Below the pieces are notes generated by a model. That model was not told where the DNA came from and searched no databases. It saw nothing but the letters and a program-made list of their open reading frames with translations. A stretch of DNA of 64,000 bases from Lolium rigidum. Taxonomy: Eukaryota; Streptophyta; Magnoliopsida; Poales; Poaceae. The stretch is taken from contig NC_061513.1 in NCBI RefSeq assembly GCF_022539505.1, positions 185,286,017-185,350,016 on the forward strand, read 5' to 3'. Positions 22,819-34,082 of the stretch are shown here, one piece after another. How positions within the stretch are numbered: the first letter of the stretch is position 1; each line of letters starts with the position of its first letter. Made by a program: the position numbers and the translations under genes.

Positions 22819-23986
22819 TGTTGGCGTCAGAAACCCACCGGCGGGCAGCGACTGGCCAACACGGTAGAGCCGGGAATGACTAGGGCTGCGGCTGGCCCCA
22901 GTCCCTCAGAGCGACGGCCCGCAAAGCCTCCTGGTCGCGCGCCGATGCTGGTTCGCAAGGGCGTGCCACCTGACCTATACCTGGTCAGGAAGGTGTGGAT
23001 GATGCCTCGCTTAATTTCCTGCAGGGCACACACGTACACGTTAAATACGAGCCTCGATCGGCTCTCAGGTTGCCCTGTAAATCGGCTCAGGGAGCCGATT
23101 CACCCATGATTCGTCCAAGGTGGCCGAATATATGGTGGTCCTGCTTGATCAACATAAAGCGTATGAGATCCACGACGATCTAGGGTTTTCACCGCATAAT
23201 CGGATCATCCTACTCACGATTGGGCCTCGCGCTCACGCACGGTAAACGTAAGCCAGCCCTAGACAAGGCCTAAAAACCAACACTAGGTTGATCCTCGGAA
23301 CGTCCCGTCCGGGGGCAGCAAACTACACCCCGCATGCCGCTGGATCCTCCAACCCTTTGTAAGGCCTAACTATTGCAGATATTAAACTAATCCTTGACGA
23401 ATCAAGGATCGACCATAACGGATCAGATCTACTAAACACAGATCAAGCGGGGTGCCGCCCCTGCACCCATGATGAGGCACAAGGACGGCTAGACGCGCAA
23501 GGGTTGCACTACGCGAGCATATGATGCTAAGAACGATGCTAACCCTAACGCGTCTATGATAACTACGTTGCTCGCCATAAAAAACGCTTCAGTACGAGCA
23601 ACGCATGAACAACTAGGCAGGCTTGTGCTGCCTAGATCGCGAGATGCGATCTAGGCAGCATGATGCTTACCGAAGGAACCCTCGAGACGAAGGAGTTGGC
23701 GATGCGCCGAGATTGGTTTGTGTTGAACGTTGGTTGTTGTTTATTCCATAAACCCTAGATACATATTTATAGTCCAGGGGACTTTCTAATTGAGGCGTGC
23801 ACCTAACCGTGCACGGGTAAAACTCTAACTTCTAAATTAAGATGCGATCTACTATAATACAGATACAGGGGCAATTTAGCCCAAACTTGGTACACAAGGC
23901 CGATTCACGTATTTCTTCCATGTATATTCTTCAAACCCATCTTGATCGCGGCCCACCTCTGATCCGGTCAAATTCCGGTGATAACA
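22819..23986 (-). repeat. 3' LTR of element H
   Basis: 1,168 bp. A minus-strand TATA box (ACTATAAATATG) lies near 23763-23775. A GC-rich part at 22830-22990 holds incidental open frames. Confidence 0.85.
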
Positions 23987-24000
23987 CATGCCCCCTGGTT

Positions 24001-24513
24001 TTGGAAATGACATTTCCAAAATCATTATGCTTTTCCTTCGTCGGGTCATGTCGTGGCGGAAGCGAAGCCGCCGATTGTTAGGCTGGATCGACGCCCAATG
24101 AGCCGATAGCAACGCATTGGTCTCTCATAATCTGTCCTTCATCTTCTTCGACCGATGACTCGAGACCCGGTGACACTCCTCTCGCAAAATTCACCATCCT
24201 CGAAGAAGGTTGCTACACAGGACCAGCCGATGATACTCCAATTGGCTTCTAGAAACAGAACATTTACCGGGTCGGTTGCCCCTCGAGTCTCGGTCAAGGC
24301 GAAACGGAGACGGGGATACACAAATTAGCCGAATGGACCTGGGCTTGATCATGTCCGAGGGCACTATCATGCGAGCCAGCCGATTTGAACGAAATCGGCT
24401 CTCCGGAGGAGAGGACCTTCGGGGTGAGCTGCCCCCGAGTTTCTTCGATCCAAATGTCATGACTACATATTCAAACACGCCCATTGAACCCGGTACTCTG
24501 AATGCGGTCTTGT
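24001..24513 (-). other. Own interior of element H, PPT side
   Basis: About 0.5 kb without a supported ORF, rich in CCGAT and TCGG words that match the style of the H LTR rather than the B-like segment that follows. Confidence 0.5.
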
Positions 24514-25627
24514 GTATATCTTCTGGATATTGTCAACATAAAGTAATATAACAAGTGCAATATGCAAGTATGTAGGAATCAATGCACAGTTAACACAAGT
24601 GTTTGCTTTTTAGATAGAAGGAAATAGGTAAACTGACTCAACAATAAAAGTAGAAGAAAGGCCCTTCGCAGAGGGAAGCATGGGTTGCTATATTTGTGCT
24701 AGAGCTTTTATTTTGAAAACATGAAACAATTTTGTCAACGGTAGTAATAAAGCATATGAGTTATGAAAGTTATATCTTACAAGTTGCAAGCCTCATGCAT
24801 AGTATACTAATAGTGCCCGCACCTTGCCCTAATTAGCTTGGACTACCGGATCTTTGCAATGCACATGTTTTAACCAAGTGTCACAATGGGGTACCTCCAT
24901 GCCGCCTGTACAAAGGTCTAAGGAGAAAGCTCGCATTTTGGATTTCTCGCTTTTGATTATTCTCAACTTAGACATCCATACCGGGACAACATGGACAACG
25001 AGATAATGGACTCCTCTTTAATGCATAAGCATGTGGCAACAATTATTATTCTCATATGAGATTGAGGATATATGTCCAAAACTGAAACTTCCACCATGAT
25101 TCATGGCTTTAGTTAGCGGCCCAATGTTCTTCTCTAACAAATGCATGCTCCAACCATTAAGGTGGTAGATCTCTCTTACTTCGAGACAAGACGGACATGC
25201 ATAGCAACTCACATGATATTCAACAAGGAATAGTTGATGGCGTCCCCGTAAACATGGTTATCGCACAACAAGCAACTTAATAAGAGATAAAGTGCATAAG
25301 TACATATTCAATACCACAATAGTTTTTAAGCTATTTGTCCCATGAGCTATATATTGCAAAGGTGAATGATGGAATTTTAAAGGTAGCACTCAAGCAATTT
25401 ACTTCGGAATGGCGGATAAATACCATGTAGTAGGTAGGTATGGTGGACACAAATGACATAGTGGTTGGCTCAAGGATTTTGGATGCATGAGAATTATTCC
25501 CTCTCGATACAAGGTTTAGGCTAGCAAGGTGTTTAAAGCAAACACAAGTATGAACCGATACAGACAAAACTCACATAAAAGACATATTGAAAGCATTATA
25601 AGACTCTATACCGTCTTCATTGTTGTA
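24514..25627 (-). repeat. B/C/E-type interior fragment captured inside element H
   Basis: Collinear with about 31824-32932 of element B (for example GATATTGTCAACAT, CAAGTGCAATATGCAAG, GTCAACGGTAGTAATAAAGC) and with matching parts of C and E. The orientation relative to H matches that in the parent. Neither LTR, PBS nor PPT of the parent came along. At the left edge both sequences share GTATATCT, at the right edge CTTGTTGT/CATTGTTGT. Such short shared joints are typical of template switching during reverse transcription. Confidence 0.8.
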
Positions 25628-25714
25628 CCTTTATCATCATATCGAAGCCGATCGCTTAAAACGGCCTCCTCTTTGTCCTTGCCATGGCGGTAAACGGAAT
25701 GAGCTACCATGTAG

Positions 25715-25990
25715 TTAACTTCCGGCGCGAGCTACGGTCCGTTCTTCTGAAGGGGTGGACAGATCTACTTGGTCGAGGGCACCCTCGGCTGTAAAGCCGC
25801 TCCACCTGATGCCATGAGAACAGGTCTTCGAGAAAGAGCCGATTAGATCGGCTTCAAAGAGAGCCTTGAGCTCATCGTACTTCTTCTTGTGCTCATCAGG
25901 CAGCTCTGCGTACGTGAGTCGAGTCGCCAGCCATCTCAGCTTGTGGATGTCGACATGGTTGCTTGAAGATTGTCCCACCGGGCGTGCCGA
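25715..25990 (-). pseudogene. gag N-terminal fragment of element H
   Basis: About 90 residues next to the 5' LTR: HKLRWLATRLTYAELPDEHK, IRWSGFTAEGALDQVDLST and PSEERT. This follows a gag N-terminal segment I know from grass gypsy elements (helical, charged, ending DLSTPSEERTRAL-like). The frame stops shortly after, at the boundary with the captured segment, so capsid and nucleocapsid parts are absent. Confidence 0.6.
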
Positions 25991-25995
25991 GAATG

Positions 25996-27150
25996 TGTTG
26001 GCGTCGAAACCCACCGGCGGCAGCGACCGGCCAACACGGTAGAGCCGGGAATGACTAGGGCTGCGGCTGGCCCCGGTCCCTCAGAGCGACGGCCCGCAAA
26101 GCCTCCCGGTCGCGCGCCGATGCTGGTTCGCAAGGGCGTGCCACCTGACCTATACCCGGTCGGGAAGGTGTGGATGATGCCTCGCTTAATTTCCTGCGGG
26201 GCACACACGTACACGTTAAATACGAGCCTCGATCGGCTCTCGGGTTGCCTCAGTAAATCGGCTCGGGGAGCCGATTCACCCATGATTCGTCCAAGGTGGC
26301 CGAATATATGGTGGTCCTGCTTGATCAACATAAAGCGTATGAGATCCACGACGATCTAGGGTTTTCACCGCATAATCGGATCATCCTACTCACGATTGGG
26401 CCTCGCGCTCACGCACGGTAAACGTAAGCCAGCCCTAGACAAGGCCTAAAAACCAACACTAGGTTGATCCTCGGAACGTCCTGTCCAGGGGCAGCAAACT
26501 ACACCCTGCATGCCGCTGGATCCTCCAACCCTTTGTAAGGCCTAACTATTGCAGATATTAAACTAATCCTTGACGAATCAAGGATCGACCATAACGGATC
26601 AGATCTACTAAACACGGATCAAGCGGGGTGCCGCCCTGCACCCATGATGAGGCACAAGGACGGCTAGACGCGCAAGGGTTGCACTACGCGAGCATATGAT
26701 GCTAAGAACGATGCTAACCCTAACGCGTCTATGATAACTACGTTGCTCGCCATCAAAAACGCTTCGATACGAGCAACGCATGAACAACTAGGCAGGCTTG
26801 TGCTGCCTAGATCGCGAGATGCGATCTAGGCGAGCATGATGCTTACCGAAGAAACCCTCGAGACGAAGGAGTTGGCGATGCGCCGAGATTGTTTGTGTTG
26901 AACGTTGGTTGTTGTTTTTCCATAAACCCTAGATACATATTTATAGTCCGAGGGACTTTCTAATTCAGGCGTGCACCTAACCGTGCACGGGTAAAACTCT
27001 AACTTCTAAATTAAGATGCGATCTACTATAATACAGATACGGAGGCAATTTAGCCCAAACTTGGTACACAAGGCCGATTCACGTATTTCTTCCATGTATA
27101 TTCTTCAAACCCATCTTGATCGCGGCCCACCTCTGATCCGGTCAAATTCT
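25996..27150 (-). repeat. 5' LTR of element H
   Basis: 1,155 bp, collinear with 22819-23974 and over 95% alike by eye. The minus-strand TATA lies near 26938-26949. The outermost 12 bases are missing at the right end. Confidence 0.85.
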
Positions 27151-27537
27151 GGGTTTTTTGCAAAAATTTCGAGTCATTTCTAAGTTCAAGAAAGTGCTTG
27201 CTTGGTAAAAGAACTTTGTGCTCATACGCCAAAAACACCCAGAGAAGGTAGGCAGAGCCAAAGCAAAAGAACCAAGTATGCATCAATTGGATGCGGAAAC
27301 AATTTCGGAATCATTGCAGTGCAAGAGGAAGCAAATCAACAAGCAAATATGCTAAGGCAAACATAAGTTAATTAGCTACCGGTATAGCGTACCGGCATAA
27401 ACTGTTGTACCACAACCAAAATAGCGGTTAAAATATTATCTTACATCATAGACCCCGACATACCGGGGCAGAATTTAACGGGCAATGTTTCCAAGTTTAA
27501 CAGGGCAAGCATGTCATAGGCATCATTCAGGCCAAGT
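27151..27537 (+). other. F sequence between insertion H and the antisense gene
   Basis: Non-coding. It would hold the 3' untranslated region of the antisense gene, whose stop codon is at 27538-27540. CCGG motifs typical of F reappear from 27380. I see no clear terminator. Confidence 0.5.
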
Positions 27538-28130
27538 TCAAGCAATAGGAGCTTCAGGAGGAGCGTCTTGGGCATCGGGACCTTCTGGAGGCGCGTCATC
27601 AGCGTCCTCACCTTCCTCCTCGTCGCTCAGATAGTCTTTGACGCCTTCAGGAGGAGGGATGAAGGTGCGCATGTCGGTGTACTCCGCAATGTGGTACGCG
27701 CGATCCTGCCGCTTAGCGGTGAGGACCGGGTCCAGATCGGTTTCGGCCCCTTCGCGCACGCCGATGAGAGCGTCCAGGTCCAGCTCCGGGTACCAGGAGC
27801 AGGCAACGCGAAGCGCTGAGTCTGCTCCGGCACGGGCAGCAGAGCACTGCCACTCCCGGATTCTTCGGCCGGCACCCTTGAGGCTGTCGCTGATAAGGGA
27901 GAAGGTGTCTGGCACTTGTTCACCAGGCCAACGAGTCCTGTAGAGCTGGCTGGCCACATCCGGGATATCAGAAAGGTTCCGGTCCACGCAGCGCATGTGG
28001 GACACACGCGCGTTCAGCGCAACCAGGTGGTCATAGGGATCCCAGGGCGCACCCAGGTTCTTGTATGCCTGCAGCACCCGGCGCTCTCCGACCTTCTTTA
28101 CAGCATGAGTCTGGGAATCCGGAAAGAGTC
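27538..28130 (-). CDS. Antisense gene, last exon: acidic C-terminal domain
   Basis: Acceptor TCTTGCAG at 28131-28138. The exon reads GLFPDSQTHAVKKVGERRVL, then a helical domain (YDHLVALNARVSHMRCVD, LSDIPDVASQLYRTRWPGE, ACSWYPELDLDALIGVREG) and an acidic repetitive tail (DYLSDEEEGEDADD, APPEGPDAQDAPPEAP). Stop at 27538-27540. Open throughout. This end domain is a familiar companion of the PF04195 domain in grass retroelement proteins, with no assigned activity. Confidence 0.7.
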
Positions 28131-28218
28131 CTGCAAGACAAAGAAAAGAAGCTAAGCACATGATACCGGAACAAATAAGCTTATAAGCAATAATCGAAAA
28201 AGAAAAAACAAAAATTAC

Positions 28219-29764
28219 AGAGGGCAAGCGCGTCAGTTTGCGTAACCAGAAGGTCGTACTCCTTCTGTTCCGCCTCCAGCTGCGCGGCCTTGTCCTCGGC
28301 TGCTTTCCGCGCCTTGGCGGCCTCTTCCAGCTCAGCCTGCAACACCACGTTGGCGTTCCCGGCATCCTCCAGCGCCTCGTTCAGCCTGGCCTCTGCAGCG
28401 GATTCAGTGGTCTCCAGCGCCTTGGCATGGTCAAGACTAAGCTGGATAAGCTGCTCCTTGAGCTTCTGGTAGCTGGTTTTCTGGGCGTCCAACTCTTCCT
28501 GGTGCTGCCGGACAAGTTTGTCCTTCTCCTCTGAGAACCGGAAAGAAAATGTTAGCAAAGTTGTACTAATACAATCTAGAGAAAGCAAGTTAACTGGCAA
28601 ACAGATAGTCGTACCTTTGGCGGCGGCAAGCTGCGTCCTGAGGGCCTCAAGAGAAGCTTCCGGGATGGCTGTTGAACAAGAAAATCTCAGGTGTTAAGAA
28701 TTGAGAGAAAGAAAGCATTCCGGTAAAAGATGCCGGAGGTGCAGGGTTTACCTTGGCACTTGCTGTGTGCCTCAGCGAGTTCCCGGTGCTCCCAGAGAAG
28801 CTCCTCAAAGAGGACCTTCCGAGCGTCAGCCGTGCTCTGTTCAAAGAAATGATGTTAGTTAAGAGCAAAGATCTTAACCCGAAACTCGGGGACTGGCTAT
28901 GCCGGTTTCGCGCGTTTCTAGTTAAGTTTCGCGCTAAGAGCAAAGATCTTAACCCCAAACTCGGGGACTGGCTATGCCGGTTTCGCGTGTTTCTAGTTAA
29001 GTTTCGCGCTAAGAGCAAAGATCTTAACCCGAAACTCGGGGACTGGCTATGCCGGCTTTGCGCGTTTTCTAGGTAAGTTTCGCGCTAAGAGCAAAGATCT
29101 TAACCCAAAACTCGGGGACTGGCTATGCCGGCTTTGTGCGTTTTCTAGTTAAGTTTCGCGCTAAGAGCAAAGATCTTAACCCAAAACTCGGGGACTGGCT
29201 ATGCCGGTTTCGCGTGTTTCTAGTTAAGTTTCACGCTAAGAGCTACGCTCTCAACACGAAACTCGGGGACTGGGAGAATAGACAACACTCAGCAAAAAGA
29301 GAAACCGGCATAAAGTTGAATGTTCAAGGAAAGATAGGAAAGAGCCGGAAGAAGAAAAACCGAGATAAATCGAAAGATGGAACAGCCTTTGTGAAACTTA
29401 CCATCAGATTGTTCGTGGCGTCGAACCACGCACTGTCCAGCTCCTTGACGGCACGGCGCAGCCGCATGAAGTGCTCCTCGGAGCTCCGCTCGCCAGCAGG
29501 GTCAGGCACCGGTAGCCGGTCCTTGCCCAGGCCGTGGGTCGCCTTGGACATATCCGCGGCGTTCCACTTCTCCGCGTAGGGAAGCAGATGCCCTAGCTCC
29601 CGGCCTTCGCACTGGAACTTGGTGATCCGGCCAAGCAGGCCGGTGGCCTTTTCGCCTGCTGCGCTAGCGGCGCGGGAGACGTGCAGCGCCAAGGGCTACT
29701 GGCCGCTGGAGGAGGCACTAGGGGCCGTTTCCTTCCCCTTGACAAGCGTCAAGGTCTTGGGCGG
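28219..29764 (-). pseudogene. Antisense gene, exons 4b-7: coiled-coil region
   Basis: Right of the B insertion point the exon resumes at 29764 and runs to the donor at 29402 (SSEEHFMRLRRAVKELDSAW ... TNNLM, then GTAAG). A nonsense TAG at 29696-29698 directly follows a CAG codon. Exons 28836-28752 and 28668-28615 are short. Exon 28530-28219 is a textbook heptad-rich coiled coil (Glu/Lys/Leu/Ala; EEKDKLVRQHQEELDAQK onward). The protein was presumably a long dimer or scaffold-like molecule. The intron at 28837-29401 carries a tandem repeat. Confidence 0.7.
28858..29290. repeat. Tandem repeat, about 75 bp x 6, in an intron of the antisense gene
   Basis: Units start near 28858 (partial), 28921, 28996, 29072, 29148 and 29223. 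They share GAGCAAAGATCTTAACCC, AAACTCGGGGACTGG and CTATGCCGGTTTCGCG. The last unit diverges. Because the period is a multiple of three, an illusory repetitive ORF appears on the plus strand. Confidence 0.92.
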
Positions 29765-31507
29765 TGATGTCTACGGGTGCTTCTATTCTTGTAGACAGTG
29801 TTGGGCCTCCAAGAGCAGAGGTTTGTAGAACAGTAGCAAGTTTCCCTTAAGTGGATTACCCAAGGTTTATCGAACTCAGGGAGGAAGAGGTCAAAGATAT
29901 CCCTCTCATGCAACCCTGCAACCACAAAGCAAGAAGTCTCTTGTGTCCCCAACACACCTAATAGGTGCACTAGTTCGGCGAAGAGATAGTGAAATACAAG
30001 TGGTATGAATGAATATGAGCAGTGAGTACGGCGCCGAGAAAAGTGCTTGCTGGCGTGCGGTTGATGGTAGTAATATTGCGGGAAGTAAACATGCAGTAGT
30101 AACGCAGCAGTAGTAACGCGATGAAAACGAGTAAACAAGCAGCGATAGCGATATTTAGGAACAAGGCCTAGGGATTAGACTTTCACTAGTGGACACTCTC
30201 AACTTTGATCACATAACAGAATAGATAAATGCATACTCTACACTCTCTTGTTGGATGATGAACACATTGCGTAGGATTACACGAACCCTCAATGCCGGAG
30301 TTAACAAGCTCCACAATTCAATGTTCATATTTAAATAACCTTAGAGTGCATGAAAGATCGAAACGACTAAACCAAGTACTAACATAGCATGCACACTCTG
30401 TCACCTTCATGCTTATGTAGGAGGAATAATACACATCAATACTATCATAGCAATAGTTAACTTCGCAATCTACAAGAGATCATGATCATAGCATAAACCA
30501 AGTACTAACACGAGTGCACACACTTGTCACCATTACACCGTGTAGGAGGAATAAAACTACTTTAATAACATCACTAGAGTAGCACATAGATAAATTGTGA
30601 TACAAAACACATTGCAATCATAAAGAGATATAAATAAGCACTTCACTATGCCATTCATAACGAGTGAATAAGTATTACGTGAAATATAGCCTAAGAGACC
30701 CACACGGTGCACACATCTGTCACCTTTACACACGTGGGACAAGGAGTCTCCGGAGATCACATAAGTAAAACTCACTTGACTAGCATAATGATATCTAGCT
30801 TACAAGCATCATCATATGAATCTCAATCATGTAAGGCAGCTCATGAGATTATTGTATTGAAGTACATAGGAGAGAGATGAACCACATAGCTACCGGTACA
30901 GCCCCGAGCCTCGATGGAGAATTACTCCCTCTTCATGGGAGCAGCAGCGTTGATGAAGATGGCGGTGGAGATGGCAGCGGTGTCGATGGAGAAGCCTTCC
31001 GGGGGCACTTCCCCGTCCGGCAGGGTGCCGGAACAGAGACTCCTGTCCCCCAGATCTTGGCTTCGCGATGGCGGCGGCTCTGGAACTTTTCTCGTATCGT
31101 GGCTTAGTCCGTAAGGGTTTTCGATGCAGGGGCTTTATATAGGCGAAAGGGCAGCCTCGGAGGGTCGAAGGGGCGACCACACCATAGGCTGGCGCGGCCG
31201 GGGCCCGAGCCGCGCCACCCTATCATCTGGGGCCCACGGGGCCCCCTCCGCGGCTCTCGGGTGTTCTGGATGCTTCCGGGCAAAATAGGAACCCGGGCGG
31301 TTATTTCGTCCAATTCCGAGAATATTTCGTTACTAGGATTTCGAAACCAAAAACAGCGAGAAAACGGAACCGGCACTTCGGCATCTTGTTAATAGGTTAG
31401 TTCCGGAAAATGCACGAATATGACATAAACTGTGCATAAAACATGTAGGTATCATCAATAAAGTAGCATGGAACATAAGAAATTATCGATACGTTGGAGA
31501 CGTATCG
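29765..31507 (-). repeat. 3' LTR of element B
   Basis: 1,743 bp. The last base of the canonical ...GTATCA end is G here (31507). The minus-strand TATA box CCTATATAAAG lies at 31133-31143. The E-type junction block is at 30029-30060. Confidence 0.92.
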
Positions 31508-31523
31508 GCATCCCCAAGCTTAG
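31508..31523 (-). promoter_or_regulatory. Polypurine tract of element B
   Basis: The minus strand reads CTAAGCTTGGGGATGC directly before the 3' LTR. Related copies lie at about 33387-33402 and 33444-33459. Confidence 0.8.
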
Positions 31524-34082
31524 TTCCGCTCGTCCCGAGCGAGGTAAAACGATAACAAAGATAATTTCTGAAGTGACATGCCGTCATAAACTTGATCATA
31601 TTGTAAACATATGTAATGAATGCAGCGATCAAAACAATGGTAATGACATGAGTAAACAACTGAATCATAAAGCAAAGACTTTTCATGAATAGTACTTTCA
31701 AGACAAGCATCAATAAGTCTTGCATAAGAGTTAACTCATAAAGCAATAAATCAAAGTAAAGGTATTGAAGCAACACAAAGGAAGATTAAGTTTCAGCGGT
31801 TGCTTTCAACTTATAACATGTATATCTCATGGATATTGTCAACATAGAGTAATATAACAAGTGCAATATGCAAGTATGTAGGAATCAATGCACAGTTCAC
31901 ACAAGTGTTTGCTTCTTAAGGTGGAGAGAGATAGGTAAACTGACTCAACAATAAAAGTAAAAGAAAGGTCCTTCAAAGAGGAAAGCATTGATTGCTATAT
32001 TTGTGCTAGAGCTTTTATTTTGAAAACATGAAACAATTTTGTCAACGGTAGTAATAAAGCATATGAGTTATGTAAATTATATCTTACAAGTTGCAAGCCT
32101 CATGCATAGTATACTAATAGTGCCCGCACCTTGTCCTACTTAGCTTGGACTACCGGATCTTTGCATGCCATGTTTCAACCAAGTGTCACAAAGGGTACCT
32201 CCATGCCGCTTGTACAAAGGTCTAAGGAGAAAGCTCGCATTTTGGATTTCTCGCTTTTGATTATTCTCAACTTAGACATCCATACCGGGACAACATGGAC
32301 AACGAGATAATGGACTCCTCTTAAATGCATAAGCATGTAGCAACAATTATTATTCTCATATGAGATTGAGGATATATGTCCAAAACTGAAACTTCAACCA
32401 TGATTCATGGCTTTAGTTAGCGGCCCAATGTTCTTCTCTAACAATTTGCATGCTCCAACCATTAAGGTGGTAGATCCCTCTTACTTCAGACAAGACGGAC
32501 ATGCATAGCAACTCACATGATATTCAATAAAGAGTAATTGATGGCGTCCCCAGAAGCATGGTTATCGCACAACAAGCAACTTAATAAGAGATAAAGTGCA
32601 TAAGTACATATTCAATACTACGATAGTTTTTAAGGCTATTTTGTCCCATTAGCTATATATTGCAAAGGTGAATGATGGAATTTTAAAGGTAGCACTCAAG
32701 CAATTTACTTTGGAATGGCGGAGAAATACCATGTAGTAGGTAGGTATGGTGGACACAAATGGCATAGTAGTTGGCTCAAGGATTTTGGATGCATGAGAAG
32801 TATTCCCTCTCGATACAAGGTTTAGGCTAGCAAGGTTATTTGAAGCAAACTCAAGGATGAACCGGTGCAGCAAAACTCACATAAAAGACATATTGTAAAC
32901 ATTATAAGACTACGCACCGTCTTCCTTGTTGTTCAAAACTCAATACTAGATATTATCTAGACCTTAGAGAGACCAAATATGCAAATCAAATTTTAGCAAG
33001 CTCTATGTATTTCTTCATTAATAGGTGCAAAGTATATGATGCAAGAGCTTAAACATGAGCACAACAATTGCCAAGAATCACATTATCCAAGACATTATAG
33101 CAATTACTACATGTAGCATTTTCCAATTCCAACCATATAACAATTTAACGAAGAGGAAACTTCGCCATGAATATTATGAGCTAAGAACACATGTGTTCAT
33201 ACGAACCAGCGGAGCGTGTCTCTCTCCCACACAAGGATGAACTTATTCGGAGAACTAAGATAACAAAACAAAAATAAAAGCACACACGAGACGCTCCAAG
33301 TAAAGTACATAAGATGTGACCGAATAAAAATATAGTTTCAAGAGAAGGAACCTGATACTTTGTCGATGAAGAAGGGGATGCCTTGGGCATCCCCAAGCTT
33401 AGACGCTTGATTCTTCTTAAAATATGCAGGGATGAACCACGGGGGAATCCCCAAGCTTAGAGCTTTCACTCCTCTTGATCATAGTATATCATACTCCTCT
33501 CTTGACCCTTGAAAACTTCCTTCACACCAAACTTCAAGCAAACTCATTAGAGGGTTAGTGCATAATAAAAAATTCACATGTTCAGAGGTGACACAATCAT
33601 TCTTAACACTTCGGACATTGCACATAACTTCGAAAGTTAATGGAACAAAGAAACTCATTCAACTTAACAAAAGCGGCAATGCGAAATAAAAGGCAGAATC
33701 TGTCAAAAACAGAACAGTCCGTAAAGACGAATTTTAAAATGGCACCAGCCTTGCTCAAATGGAAAAACTCAAAACTAATGAAAGTTGCGTACATATCTGA
33801 GGATCACGCTCGTAAATTGGAAGATTTTTTCAAATTTTCTACAGAGACTTGTGCCAGAATTCGTGACAGACAGCAAATCTGTTTCTGCGCAGTAATCCCA
33901 AATATAACATCAACTATAACATAGAAACTTTACTTGGCACAAAAACATGATAAGGAGAGGTTGCTACAGTAGTAAACAACTTCCAAGACACAAATATAAA
34001 ACAAAGTACTGTAGTAAAAAAACACATGGGTTATCTCCCAAGAAGTTCTTTCTTTATAGCCATTAAGATGGGCTCAGCAATT
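31524..34082 (-). other. Non-coding interior of element B
   Basis: AT-rich, without supported ORFs, and collinear with C and E. It contains the donor region of the fragment seen in H (about 31824-32932) and two internal PPT-like copies near 33390 and 33450. Confidence 0.7.

Larger units (their letters stand above)
22819..27150 (-). mobile_element. Non-autonomous gypsy retrotransposon (element H), chimeric interior
   Basis: Minus-oriented LTRs at 22819-23986 and 25996-27150. Read on the minus strand, the 3' LTR begins TGTTATCACCGG and ends GACGCCAACA. A PPT (AACCAGGGGGCATG) abuts it at 23987-24000. The 5' LTR (right) lacks its first dozen bases (TGTTATCACCGG), so the outer end is damaged. The TSD is uncertain: CGGTT at 22814-22818 against GGGTT at 27151-27155. 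The interior is only 2 kb: about 0.5 kb non-coding, about 1.1 kb of foreign sequence from the B/C/E superfamily and a gag fragment next to the 5' LTR. It sits in F between pol and the antisense gene. Confidence 0.82.

Noticed and set aside
22814..27155. A clean TSD for element H
   Set aside because: CGGTT and GGGTT differ, and the right LTR lacks its terminal dozen bases, so the true duplication cannot be verified.
28753..29076. Plus-strand ORF with repeats of KSKDLNPKLGDWLCRF, looking like a repeat protein
   Set aside because: The 75-bp tandem repeat is a multiple of three, so any frame through it repeats. It lies in an intron of the antisense gene and extends into it without start signals or conservation.
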